Below the pieces are notes generated by a model. It had not been told where the DNA came from and ran no database searches. It saw nothing but the letters and a program-made list of their open reading frames with translations. Shown piece after piece: positions 25,286-34,041 of a stretch of DNA of 64,000 bases (position 1 is its first letter; each line of letters opens with the position of its first letter). The position numbers were made by a program, and so were the translations under genes. Origin of the DNA: Paenibacillus wynnii (GTDB lineage: Bacteria > Bacillota > Bacilli > Paenibacillales > Paenibacillaceae); NCBI RefSeq assembly GCF_000757885.1, contig NZ_JQCR01000003.1:1240001-1304000 (forward strand). Reading direction: 5' to 3'.

Positions 25286-26269
25286 TCATCGGTATATATT
25301 GAAAAAATCCTGATTTGCGTCCAAACCTGTCGGCAATCCAAATCGAACAAATAATTCAGAATCAATAAAATGATGGATATGAGCAATCTTGTCATGCTTT
25401 ACCTCGAGGATCTGAATGCTCCAAGGAGTCAGCAACCCATCTCGTCCGTTGGGTACATACTGAGCAAAAGCGGGACTATTCCCGTTAGCCCGGATCGGCA
25501 ATAACCGGGAATCCAGACAATGGCTGCGTGTTGTATTGTAAAAGGACGATAGATTCGAGCTGCCACGAACCCACATCGTAAATGGCGGCATCGATAAGCT
25601 GCCGTTCTCGTGGAACAATGCTAACAACGCTTCGATGTCGTACTGCTCGAAAGCTTCCATATATCGTGCAAGCAGTTGTTGATCTGCCTGGACATCCCCC
25701 CCTTGTAAATCATCGGACCGAAGATTCGATTGAGCGATCGTCGCCCGTGCTCGTTGCAAAGCGCTGTTGACGGCTGCGGCGGTCATCCCCATCGCATCCG
25801 CTACCTCATTAGCAGACCATCGGAAGACATCAAGCAGGATCAGTACGGCGCGTTGCCGAGGTGGCAATAATTGCATGATCGCTATAAAAGATAATCGAAT
25901 GGTTTCTCTGCTTATCACTATATTGACCGGGTCGTAAGCGGTATCGGGGGCGGGCCATACCCAAGAATTTCGAGCCATACTGTCCCTTGGTTCCATAATA
26001 ATAGCAGCTGGTTCTGAGAGATCCATCGGAAGTGCCCGGCGCTTTGCATTCCTTAGCCTATCCAAACAAACATTGGTAGCAATCCGATACATCCAAGCTT
26101 TACGGGAAGAATGCTGACGGATCTGGTCCCAGTTCTGCCAGACGCGGAGCATGGTATCCTGCACCGCATCTTCCGCCTCAAAAATGGATCCCATCATCCG
26201 ATAACAATAACCGATGAGTTCAGAACGCAACTCCTCGATCAGGTCTATTTCTCCATGCTTTTGGCTCAT
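25286..26269 (-). CDS. ECF RNA polymerase sigma factor with C-terminal SnoaL-like domain
   Basis: The 327-residue protein has sigma region 2 (RSELIGYCYRMMGSIFEAED, then VQDTMLRVWQNW), region 4 (LLPPRQRAVLILLDVFRWSA with NEVADAMGMTAAAVNSALQR) and a C-terminal SnoaL/NTF2-like domain with SMPPFTMWVRG and FIDSELFVRFGLP. This matches the TIGR02960-type sigma-70 group, in which the C-terminal domain acts in place of an anti-sigma factor. GGAGGG is seven bases before ATG 26269, so I prefer it to the ATG at 26284. No anti-sigma gene is adjacent. The target is probably the following VOC gene and its own promoter. Confidence 0.88.
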   Translation of the reverse strand: MSQKHGEIDLIEELRSELIGYCYRMMGSIFEAEDAVQDTMLRVWQNWDQIRQHSSRKAWMYRIATNVCLDRLRNAKRRALPMDLSEPAAIIMEPRDSMARNSWVWPAPDTAYDPVNIVISRETIRLSFIAIMQLLPPRQRAVLILLDVFRWSANEVADAMGMTAAAVNSALQRARATIAQSNLRSDDLQGGDVQADQQLLARYMEAFEQYDIEALLALFHENGSLSMPPFTMWVRGSSNLSSFYNTTRSHCLDSRLLPIRANGNSPAFAQYVPNGRDGLLTPWSIQILEVKHDKIAHIHHFIDSELFVRFGLPTGLDANQDFFNIYR

Positions 26270-26372
26270 TTTGCTTCCCTCCATTTTGGGCGCTCAAAAA
26301 AGCTTAAACCCTTATATCTTTGCCAGTCGGCTCACGATTCAACTTTATCGAAATGTCATCTGGCAAAGTAGT

Positions 26373-27401
26373 TCATAGGGTAATCGCACCGCATTCTTTC
26401 AAGATATCCTCTGCATAATGCAACGTTTCTGGGTCGTCAATCCTGTCAAGCCTTTGCAAGATCACTGGAATAAATTCCGTTAAATCCACAGTTTTACTGG
26501 AAGCGTGCAGAATCTTTACAGCTTGTAGAAAATCCTCCTGCCCATCCGATTGCAACAGATTCAGAAGATATTTTCTACCCGCGTTAAAAGAAGTTTTGCA
26601 GATTAGCTGAATGGCTATGGTCCGATTTTTTGGGCTTTGCTCCGCAATATTTTTCAAAAAACCGAGGGTTGGCTGAGAGATTTTCTTAAACTTGAACATT
26701 CCATCAAGCGCTTTAACTTGGATTTCTTCGTTTGGAGCGCTCTGATAAATCTGGATCAGCGCATTCTCATCACCCGGCATTCGGCTGCCAAACCAACCAC
26801 TTTCATAATCTAGAATAATTTCATCCAGCCAGCGCTCATACCAGTCCAGAAAGCTATCTTCGTAGACAAAGAAAAAGGGATGATCGGGAATGAATTCGGA
26901 GGTGTACACAATTCTCCCCCTGTGTTCCCCTTCAAGTACGAGATACATATCGTATTCGCAGCCCTGGGTGCCTATGCACAACATACCGCCCAGCACCTTA
27001 TTACAGACATCATCGTATTCCGTTGCGGGAATGTCCTCATCATTGGTCAGGGGTTCCGTCAGAAGGTTCCATTCCTCTTTGGTCATTCCAGGATGCAGAA
27101 CGGATTTTGCAAGGAGTGCCTGGCAATCGGTATAAGAAGCTGCCTTTTCGATCGAATAAATCCCATAATAGGGCCCTGCGCCTCCGTTTCCGACTTTCGT
27201 TAAAAACTGTGCGTAAGGCTCAGGAAGTGTTACCTGATTGTGGGCTTGCCAGTCCGCAAGCTTTTTTGCTGTAAACTTCCTATTAACCCTGTATTGATGT
27301 GAGGATGCTCCAAACTCCGAGAAAGCTGTGTCTTTACGCTTGGCTTGATGCAGCTTGTTTTTTATTCGATCCAGTTGCGTTTCTTTCTTCCCAAACCACA
27401 T
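26373..27401 (-). CDS. SMI1/KNR4-family protein
   Basis: The 342-residue protein has an SMI1/KNR4 domain in its first 200 residues. The entry motif is LPEPYAQFLTKVGNGGAGPYYGIY and the acidic, aromatic end is FVYEDSFLDWYERWLDEIIL. A helical C-terminal half follows (ALIQIYQSAPNEEIQVKALD and onward) that looks like HEAT-type repeats. SMI1 proteins often act as immunity proteins against polymorphic toxins, and others are cell-wall regulators. No toxin gene is intact nearby. AGGAGGG precedes the start. A short frame just upstream may be the remnant of a neighbour. Confidence 0.85.
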   Translation of the reverse strand: MWFGKKETQLDRIKNKLHQAKRKDTAFSEFGASSHQYRVNRKFTAKKLADWQAHNQVTLPEPYAQFLTKVGNGGAGPYYGIYSIEKAASYTDCQALLAKSVLHPGMTKEEWNLLTEPLTNDEDIPATEYDDVCNKVLGGMLCIGTQGCEYDMYLVLEGEHRGRIVYTSEFIPDHPFFFVYEDSFLDWYERWLDEIILDYESGWFGSRMPGDENALIQIYQSAPNEEIQVKALDGMFKFKKISQPTLGFLKNIAEQSPKNRTIAIQLICKTSFNAGRKYLLNLLQSDGQEDFLQAVKILHASSKTVDLTEFIPVILQRLDRIDDPETLHYAEDILKECGAITL

Positions 27402-27420
27402 ATTTGAACCCTCCTATTGA

Positions 27421-27534
27421 CTACAGCCAGTTTTCCTTTGTTTGCTTATCCAGCAATTTCAGCAGAAGCGGTAATCGGTATTCTCCGTACTCCTCTGTAT
27501 ATGGTTTATACCCGTAACTTTCCCTTATGATCAT
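27421..27534 (-). other. Short open frame before the SMI1 gene, possible gene remnant
   Basis: A minus-strand frame of 37 residues from ATG 27534 to TAG at 27421-27423 ends 19 bases before the SMI1/KNR4 start. It reads like a soluble globular C-terminus (SYGYKPYTEEYGEYRLPLLL and LLDKQTKENWL). There is no ribosome binding site at the ATG and the frame is open for a further 50 or so bases upstream. It may be the 3' end of a lost gene that once preceded the SMI1 gene. I cannot name it. Confidence 0.3.
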
Positions 27535-27809
27535 TTCATACTTGATTCGAGTTACACAACTAAAACTTGCCCCTACTTATAATACAGTTCCCCCCACTAG
27601 TTGAAGCGGCAAGTTTTTCTATGACTGATCTAAGAGAAACAGATAAGACTAACAACTAGGCGTGACATGAAAGAGATGTTGTATTTTTCGCTACCATGAA
27701 TCTCAAAAAAATACCACCTAGCATTAACGCTCAGGTGGATCGGGTGGAAAGACACGCCACATCTCCGGTTTAACAAACAATAGTAGTACTAATAGACTTG
27801 ATAAACAGA

Positions 27810-28061
27810 TCAATCAGAAAACCTTTTATCTATCCTCTCCGCCAACGTCGTAATCAACTCAATGTCTTGTTCTGTTAAATGATCAAGAAAATGTTTGCGT
27901 ATTGCCTTTGCGACTATGGGACGAGAATCAATCACTGCTGATTTCCCAGCGGGAGTAATATTGACTTGAACCCCATTACCTAATTCAACTAACAAACCTA
28001 ATATTCCATAATCACCCTCTGATAGTCCAGTGTGCTCGGACATGTCTTTTACTACACGCAT
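27810..28061 (-). pseudogene. MarR-family remnant lacking its DNA-binding region
   Basis: The 83-residue frame joins a MarR front part (MRVVKDMSEHTGLSEGDYGI) directly to a MarR back part (VNITPAGKSAVIDSRPIVAK, then LTEQDIELITTLAERID). In intact relatives about 35-40 residues with the recognition helix and wing lie between these two parts. The N-terminal dimerisation helix is also missing, and no ribosome binding site precedes the ATG. It is most likely an in-frame internal deletion that left a non-functional gene. It follows the Eis-like acetyltransferase by 32 bases on the same strand. Confidence 0.75.
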
Positions 28062-28093
28062 TTTATTTGGGGTATCGTGATTAGTTGGATTAG

Positions 28094-29218
28094 TCAGAAT
28101 TTATCAATCTTGTACCAGAATACGGGTAACGGAAACCATCCTACAGGTGCAGTTACTGCCATATAACGACTGTGTTGTGTAAGCAGAAGCGTCTGAGCCT
28201 GCTGCTTATTAAGGACAACTGCATCGGGCATAGCAGACCGCTCGACAGTCACGCCATTCGCATCCACTCGCGCAGTAACCGGCTGACCGTCCATGACTGC
28301 AGAGAACTCCCCCTGGACAATCCCTAACGTCTTAAACTTAAGTGTCAGATAAGCCTTCAATACATTGGCAAAATCCAGAATATTATACATATCAGATGTC
28401 TCGATAACATAGTCTTCAGCAATGCTACCAAGAGTCGTATTCAGAGGAATGTCATATTCTGGCGTATAAATAGAAACCCGCTCTGCTCTGCTATATACCA
28501 TATAAGCCTTGATAGTCCGCGAAATATCGTCCGTATTTTTCATCGCGCATTCAGATATTTCATCGCCTGCTTCGTTTACGATCAGATACCCGATCAACTT
28601 ACCATTTTCCAGAACGCCCAGCGCTTTTTGATGAAGGGATTTGAAAATAAGTGGCAATTGCTGTACGTTACGTTCAATATAAGCAAGCCGCGAGGTGTTA
28701 ATGCTATGCGCAAAAGATTCTGCTCCTTCAACCTCGAAGAACGAGCAGAAGGATATTCCTGTATCGTTCACATGTCTTAAGGCATGGCGCACGTTGGCCT
28801 CTCCCACGAAATACTTGAACTTTACACCGCCAAGAGTGAAGCCAAAATACTCATATCTCTGTCGCTGACCATATAATACGACCATATCGTACGTATTGCG
28901 CAGTTCTCCAAGCCACATGTTCATGAGCACCTTCATATGCCCTTCGCTACGCGCACGAGGATGGACCGATACGGTACCTAAATAGCAGGTTCGCAGAGTA
29001 TAGTCACATACCGTCAGCGACTCTGGAAAAACGGCCACCTGTGCGCGCAGCCTGCCTTTCTCATCCGCAGCAACCATATGCATGGCTGAGGAATCTACGT
29101 TCTTATCGTACGCTTTGGGCATCAGGGTTTCAAAATCTAAGCGAAAAGCATAGTTGGCTAAATCTATGCATTCTTCGCGCTCATTCGGAGTTGCCATTCT
29201 GTATTTAACCATTTGCAT
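28094..29218 (-). CDS. Eis-like GNAT N-acetyltransferase
   Basis: The 374-residue protein has the three-part layout of the Eis family: a GNAT domain with YLGTVSVHPRARSEGHMKVL as the acetyl-CoA loop, a second degenerate GNAT domain in the middle (AMKNTDDISRTIKAYMVYSR), and a C-terminal SCP2-like domain (GEFSAVMDGQPVTARVDANG). Family members acetylate amines of aminoglycosides, peptides or other substrates in the cytoplasm. The C-terminal phenylalanine (WYKIDKF) resembles the catalytic C-terminus of Eis. It is followed by a broken MarR gene. Confidence 0.88.
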   Translation of the reverse strand: MQMVKYRMATPNEREECIDLANYAFRLDFETLMPKAYDKNVDSSAMHMVAADEKGRLRAQVAVFPESLTVCDYTLRTCYLGTVSVHPRARSEGHMKVLMNMWLGELRNTYDMVVLYGQRQRYEYFGFTLGGVKFKYFVGEANVRHALRHVNDTGISFCSFFEVEGAESFAHSINTSRLAYIERNVQQLPLIFKSLHQKALGVLENGKLIGYLIVNEAGDEISECAMKNTDDISRTIKAYMVYSRAERVSIYTPEYDIPLNTTLGSIAEDYVIETSDMYNILDFANVLKAYLTLKFKTLGIVQGEFSAVMDGQPVTARVDANGVTVERSAMPDAVVLNKQQAQTLLLTQHSRYMAVTAPVGWFPLPVFWYKIDKF

Positions 29219-29381
29219 TACACTTTCAGTCTAAATATTAAACTACCTTCCTAACTCGTATCCGTTAGCACAATCGTTACTTATTCTTTACTGGTATCCA
29301 AATTTCACCCTGTATAAGAATAATTCCTCTGAAGGTTGTGTGAAATTCTGCGAACTGCTAGATCCTCTTTTGAGAAATAAC

Positions 29382-30638
29382 TTATGCCGCTTTACCCGAG
29401 TGTGTATCCGTCCGCTTGCTTCGAAAGAACGGCTTACCCTTCGACCAATTGATGAACGGCTGCTCTATAACATAATAAGAGATCGTCGCTGCCACATACG
29501 AGATTGCGACGACGGATACACTGATGCCTAACCATCGCCACACGTCCTGGATCCCGAAATAGCGATAATCCTTTAAGAAGTACATTTCGATTAACGTAAT
29601 GAACAAATAGTGCCAAATATACAAGCCGAACGAAATTCTCGCGGTAAATCGGAAAAAGGGGTTTTCAAGTAAGCGTCCTAAAATTAGGCTGAACGGTGCC
29701 GACAACAGCACGACTCCGAACAAAATGGCGTAAGCCGGGAAGTAGTACGGCTGCTGCTGGAAGCTGAAGTCAAATTCACCAAGGTGGCGCATGCGCCAGA
29801 GCAGCAAGCCGGCAAGCACCAAAGCTACTGCCCCGACGGCGTCGAACAGCCCGAGCTTGCGCAACCGCTCGATGGCGGTGCCGCGCTGCATAATCGCGAC
29901 CGTTACGCCCGCCGCCAAGATACCAATAGCGAAGTGACCGAAAAATCCAATTGGGTTGTAATTTGGCATCCAGTATTTTGCGCCGCCGATCAGACCAAAA
30001 TCCCAACCCCGGCCATTCTCGCTTGGCGTAAACCACTGATGTATGAGCGAGTTGGCGACAAGTACCAATCCAAAGGCGACGACCCAGAACAAGATCGCCT
30101 TTCCGAACGAACGCCGCTTGCTGAGCATAAACAATAAAGCCATAAACAAAGGCATCAACATGTAGCATAACACCTCGAAGCTGATCGACCAGAATGGCCC
30201 ATTCAAGTCGGACGGAAAAAGAGTTGTATAGTGGAAGCCCGTCGTAAACGTGAACCCCGTGATGATTCGCCGCCACAAGAACTCCGTACGGATGTCCAGT
30301 ATCCATACGAGTAACAGACAAACCAAGAACGAAACATAGAAGCCGGGCATAATCCTTGCAGCACGACGCACTACATATGTACGGATACTCGGATACGCTT
30401 CATTTTCCAAGTAAGCGCTCCAAAAGGGGAACGATAACAAAAATCCGCTTAACACGAAAAACAAGCTGACCCCGCTGTTCCCAAGCAAGACAACCGACTG
30501 CACTTCTTGAAGCCATTGCTTTTGTGCGGGCATCGCTAGACGTTGTGACAAATGATGCAGGATGACGGACAGGCAAGCGATCGCTCGAACGCCATCCGCT
30601 CCTGTTAATCGGGTACTGTCTAACCGAATATTTGACAT
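29382..30638 (-). CDS. Acyltransferase family 3 membrane protein (OafA/YrhL-like)
   Basis: The 418-residue protein has about ten membrane helices. The family signature is at the start: GVRACAIACL-type residues appear as GVRAIACLSVILHHLSQRL, with the catalytic His in ILHH, followed by FFVLSGFLLS and RRAARIMPGFYVS. It should transfer an acyl group to a sugar or peptidoglycan at the membrane. The start at 30638 (MSNIRLDSTRL) has GAGGAA nine bases upstream, and the longer frame from 30695 is less likely. Base composition is visibly more GC-rich than its neighbours, suggesting a separate origin. Confidence 0.9.
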   Translation of the reverse strand: MSNIRLDSTRLTGADGVRAIACLSVILHHLSQRLAMPAQKQWLQEVQSVVLLGNSGVSLFFVLSGFLLSFPFWSAYLENEAYPSIRTYVVRRAARIMPGFYVSFLVCLLLVWILDIRTEFLWRRIITGFTFTTGFHYTTLFPSDLNGPFWSISFEVLCYMLMPLFMALLFMLSKRRSFGKAILFWVVAFGLVLVANSLIHQWFTPSENGRGWDFGLIGGAKYWMPNYNPIGFFGHFAIGILAAGVTVAIMQRGTAIERLRKLGLFDAVGAVALVLAGLLLWRMRHLGEFDFSFQQQPYYFPAYAILFGVVLLSAPFSLILGRLLENPFFRFTARISFGLYIWHYLFITLIEMYFLKDYRYFGIQDVWRWLGISVSVVAISYVAATISYYVIEQPFINWSKGKPFFRSKRTDTHSGKAA

Positions 30639-30950
30639 CAGCTTAAGTTCCTCTTTTCCGAATTGACTCCCGAACGGATGATCGTCCGCGCACACAACGG
30701 AATGGCCGTCGAACTGAACAGGATAACCGAAGCCTAGAACACCACATCCGTTTACCCACTACTCCCACTCCCAATGGCGCTGCACATCGATTTCAGGTAC
30801 TCCTATATTTCAATAAGTTATAGGAAAACCCTTCAACAATTTCATTATTCATCCAAATAAATACCACGATCTGAAATTCGCCAAGATGCTGGGCACCTTG
30901 AGATTTAATGTGGATAAATCTGCTAATTTAAGGCAATGAATATCTATTAA
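30639..30950. other. Intergenic region with no gene seen
   Basis: These 312 bases between the acyltransferase and the lipoprotein gene show no convincing gene, terminator or RNA. An inverted pair CCTATA/TATAGG occurs near 30811-30833. It should hold the promoter of the leftward acyltransferase. Confidence 0.4.
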
Positions 30951-31424
30951 TTAAAGGTTTTTGACTGCCTTTTTTATCATATCATCGTACTCCACCTTTT
31001 CATCGGGAAGCTTAAAATGTACAACCAGCACATTCTTTTTCTCGTAAACACTTGGTATGGTTACAAAATTAGCACTAGCTAATTTTTCGTCAAGATTTTT
31101 ACGTCCTACATTTTGAGCTTGTTCAGAATCAAATATGAAGATATACACGTTTACAGCATCCGTATGAAGCGATGAATCCGGTGATGTCTGTGGCAGTTTG
31201 TCCATACTGTATGTATCTATAGCATACGTCACTGCCGTAACATGGTTTAGCTCCCCAAAATGTGATTTTCCTCCCTTAAGGTGGATTGGAAATACTTTTA
31301 AGCCTTGGGTTTCCATAGATTGAATTACATTTTCAAGCGAAATCTTTCTTTCTTCACCGCCACCCGAACAGGCAGATAGTACAATCAATATAACAAGAAA
31401 TACGAATACGGATTTTAAATTCAT
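30951..31424 (-). CDS. Lipoprotein of unknown function
   Basis: The 157-residue protein has a lipoprotein signal: a hydrophobic stretch VFVFLVILIVLSAC with lipobox LSAC and lipidated Cys19. The mature part is a small alpha/beta domain (ISLENVIQSMETQGLKVFPI and then VNVYIFIFDSEQAQ) without a family I can name. It resembles small lipoproteins common in Bacillales single-gene loci. It would be anchored on the outer face of the cytoplasmic membrane. Confidence 0.75.
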   Translation of the reverse strand: MNLKSVFVFLVILIVLSACSGGGEERKISLENVIQSMETQGLKVFPIHLKGGKSHFGELNHVTAVTYAIDTYSMDKLPQTSPDSSLHTDAVNVYIFIFDSEQAQNVGRKNLDEKLASANFVTIPSVYEKKNVLVVHFKLPDEKVEYDDMIKKAVKNL

Positions 31425-31528
31425 CTAATTAATACTCCTCCCGAGTACCTATATCTATTCCTTAGACGCATATGTAATTAAAACTTCAATGAAAATGGCT
31501 TTCATTTTATGTATTTTATTATTGAAAA

Positions 31529-32392
31529 CTAATTGCTGGGCAGTTGGATGCCGCGCCAGCCGCTTACATCGCATTGGCCATATTTATTATCACCCACAGC
31601 TACCACCGTGCCGTCCGATTTAAGGCCGAGAGTATGAGCGCATCCCGCCGCTACCGCCACAATATCGCGCCAGCCACTTACATTGCATTGGCCATGCTCA
31701 TTCCAACCCACTGCTGCCACCGTGCCGTCCGATTTAAGCCCGACGGTATGATTACTACCCGCCGCTATCGCCACAATACCGAACCAGCCGCTTACATCGC
31801 ATTGGTCATGCTTATTCCAACCTACAGCCGCCACCGTGCCGTCCGATTTAAGCCCGACGGTATGAAGGTAACCCGCCGCTGCCGCCACTATGTCGCGCCA
31901 ACCGCTTCCATTGCATTGACCATACCGATTATTCCCTACAATCTCTACCGTGCCGTCCGATTTAATCCCTAAGGTGTGCCAGTCACCCGCCGTTACCGCT
32001 ACTATATCAAGCCAGTCGCTTACATCGCATTGACCTTCATTATTTCGACCTACAGCCACCACCGTACCATCCGATTTTAAACCGACGGTACGACGCCAAC
32101 CCGCCTCAACCGCCACAATATCGTGCCAGCCGCTCACATCGCATTGGTCATGCTTATTCCAACCAACAGCCTCAACCGTGCCGTCCGATTTAAGCCCGAT
32201 TGTATGAGCATTACCCGTGTTCGTCGCCATATGAACATTACCAGCCGCAACCGCCACCATATCGTGCCAGCCACTTACATCACATTGTCCATATTTATTA
32301 TCACCCACAGCCATCACCGTTCCGTCCGGTTTAAGACCAACGGTATGACGACGACCCGCCGCTATAGTATTTTTAGGCCACCGTTTCACCAT
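31529..32392 (-). CDS. RCC1-repeat (beta-propeller) protein
   Basis: The 287-residue protein consists of seven tandem RCC1-type repeats of about 38-41 residues, each with the pattern HTVGLKSDGTVVAVGWN then GQCDVSGWRDIVAVAAG. Together they should close into one beta-propeller. There is no signal peptide. The start at 32392 follows AAGGAGG, and the frame open to 32425 upstream is not needed. The second repeat carries a small insertion (NVHMATNTGNAHTIG). The repeats are also similar at the DNA level, with a period of about 114-123 bases. The partner is unknown. Confidence 0.88.
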   Translation of the reverse strand: MVKRWPKNTIAAGRRHTVGLKPDGTVMAVGDNKYGQCDVSGWHDMVAVAAGNVHMATNTGNAHTIGLKSDGTVEAVGWNKHDQCDVSGWHDIVAVEAGWRRTVGLKSDGTVVAVGRNNEGQCDVSDWLDIVAVTAGDWHTLGIKSDGTVEIVGNNRYGQCNGSGWRDIVAAAAGYLHTVGLKSDGTVAAVGWNKHDQCDVSGWFGIVAIAAGSNHTVGLKSDGTVAAVGWNEHGQCNVSGWRDIVAVAAGCAHTLGLKSDGTVVAVGDNKYGQCDVSGWRGIQLPSN

Positions 32393-32507
32393 GTCATTCC
32401 TCCTTGTATTCTTTCCGTTTCCCATTAACCTTTTGGAATTTGTGCAAATTTCCTTTGGCGTTAGATTGTTATCAATGAAATCATTTAGAATTTGAAAGTT
32501 CCTGTCC

Positions 32508-32926
32508 TCATGACCGAAATGTGGAATAATTTAATGTTCCATCGACAACTCCAAACGCCTGCCCCCGACCAAAAGCGGTTTTTAAATTTAATTTATCCGC
32601 TTCACTTACTTGCTGCGTCAAAAAAATTCCATCATTCTTTAACACCTTAGACACTTCATTTGAGAAGAACGGCGCGTGATAACACGAAACTACGTCAATC
32701 AAATCAAATGGAAATTGCAAGTTATCAGATGACATCTGTTCAAATAGAACGTTAGAAACATTCGCTTTATCCAGGTTTGATTTTGTAGTTTCCATCATTC
32801 CGCTCGATAAGTCAATCCTAAACACAGATTGAAATGAAGAAGCAATGGTTACCTGCAATTCCCTAAAGTCCCACCCATTAATTTTGCCGACTTTATCATA
32901 AAATCCTTATATTCTAATTCATTCAT
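32508..32926 (-). pseudogene. Broken class I SAM-dependent methyltransferase gene
   Basis: A frame with ribosome binding site AAGGTGG starts at ATG 32926 (MNELEYKDFMIKSAKLMG). It continues as WDFRELQVTIASS only after a one-base shift near 32873. It then runs into IDLSSGMMETTKSNLDKANV and DLIDVVSCYHAPFFSNEVSK up to a premature stop at 32508. The motif I region (about 30 residues, DIGTGGG-type) is missing and the C-terminal domain is absent. The rest matches methyltransferases of Bacillales well. It is frameshifted, internally deleted and truncated, unrelated in position to the fragment at 18593. Confidence 0.75.
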
Positions 32927-32951
32927 GTAGAAACCACCTTTCAAATTATAA

Positions 32952-32982
32952 AAGCCAAAACACAGAATCAGTGTCTTGGCTT
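32952..32982 (-). terminator. Terminator after the DapA-like gene
   Basis: AAGCCAAAACAC (32952-32963) pairs with GTGTCTTGGCTT (32971-32982), with one G-T pair, around a seven-base loop. On the minus strand TTATAATTT follows. Confidence 0.8.
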
Positions 32983-33036
32983 CACTCAGGGATGACACCC
33001 GCACTGATTCGAAATATTAGTGTTATTATTGAGAGA

Positions 33037-33852
33037 TTATCTTGCAACTCCTAGAGGTGAACGGCAACTACCTGTTCCCATTCCCAATTGGTTGTAATAT
33101 GCTTTAATATTCACAAGGGTCTGACCGTGTGTGACCTGGGCGATCATCTGGCCGGTTTCTTCAACATTTACGGTTCTGTTCTCCAGAAGAGCATCAAAAG
33201 TTTGCTTAATTTCTTTAGGGAACACATTTCCGACCATACTGGACAAGCCATTACATCCATCTATTTTAATATTGGATACTAGGTTTTCATCACCCGCTGC
33301 GAACCTAACAAACGATTCAGGAAACATCGTATCTCTATGACGATGAACGTCTCCTGCCTCCTTAAAACCCAAGATGTTGTCATGCCTTCTTATTAAATCG
33401 TGCAAAGCATCCAGACTCAAATCAAAACCTGTTCGGGAAGGATTGTTGTAAAGAATAACATCTTTGGATGTGTGTGTGAGTAACTCATCTACATACAAGA
33501 TAGCTTGTTGCTGGGTCGGTTTAATGTAAGGTGGAAATCCGATCATTACCACATCAAAAACCGATCCTTCAAGGGCTTGGATTAATCTCACCCCGTCTCG
33601 GGTTCTAGTGGATGCAACGCCAAAAATCAATTCTACATCCAGAAATTGCTTCTGGTTGAAATAGTCTATGATATGCAGTCGCTCCTCGATGCTCAATGAA
33701 TGCTGTTCCCCTGTTGAACCTGAAACAAACAATGATTCGACTTCGTTTTTTTTCAAATAATTGACTATTGGCTCGAATCCCTCCAAATACAAGCTTTCAT
33801 CTTCTCGAAACGGAGTAGGTATGGCAATATGAAAATTCTTCATGTGGATCAT
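33037..33852 (-). CDS. Dihydrodipicolinate synthase/N-acetylneuraminate lyase family aldolase
   Basis: A class I aldolase of 271 residues with the DapA fold. The Schiff-base lysine is in ILGFKEAGDVHR, the catalytic tyrosine region is ILYNNPSRTGFD, and the pyruvate-binding region is SGSTGEQHSLSIEERL. The sequence is closer to the general DapA-like group than to housekeeping DapA, since the TTGE motif is changed to SGSTGEQ. It could act in sugar acid or amino acid breakdown. The gene stands alone and has its own terminator. ATG 33852 and ATG 33843 are both possible starts behind GGAGGG. Confidence 0.88.
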   Translation of the reverse strand: MIHMKNFHIAIPTPFREDESLYLEGFEPIVNYLKKNEVESLFVSGSTGEQHSLSIEERLHIIDYFNQKQFLDVELIFGVASTRTRDGVRLIQALEGSVFDVVMIGFPPYIKPTQQQAILYVDELLTHTSKDVILYNNPSRTGFDLSLDALHDLIRRHDNILGFKEAGDVHRHRDTMFPESFVRFAAGDENLVSNIKIDGCNGLSSMVGNVFPKEIKQTFDALLENRTVNVEETGQMIAQVTHGQTLVNIKAYYNQLGMGTGSCRSPLGVAR

Positions 33853-33962
33853 TATCCCTCCATTGAAACATCTAGAAATTCGGATGGCATTAAAAAATAT
33901 ACTTTTATTAGTATAACGTTTTATAAACTCACTTAATATACCTCTGCAAATCGCCGAGCCCT

Positions 33963-33998
33963 AAAAAGCCCACCTCAGGACGCTGCCTGAAGTGGGCT
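33963..33998 (-). terminator. Terminator after topB
   Basis: A 13-bp stem with one mismatch (33967-33979 with 33986-33998, AGCCCACCTCAGG) is followed on the minus strand by five T. It ends topB transcription. Confidence 0.85.
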
Positions 33999-34041
33999 AT
34001 CTTTATAACTATATTGGATCTTGTGAATATACAAGATGAAA

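Noticed and set aside
29776..30321. Minus-strand frame of 181 residues inside the acyltransferase-3 gene
   Set aside because: Alternative frame of a GC-rich membrane protein gene, no start signal and no family pattern.
31544..32428. Regular repeats that could be taken for a CRISPR array
   Set aside because: The period (about 114-123 bases) and the repeat content encode RCC1 protein repeats in one frame. There are no unique spacers of 30-40 bases and no cas genes.
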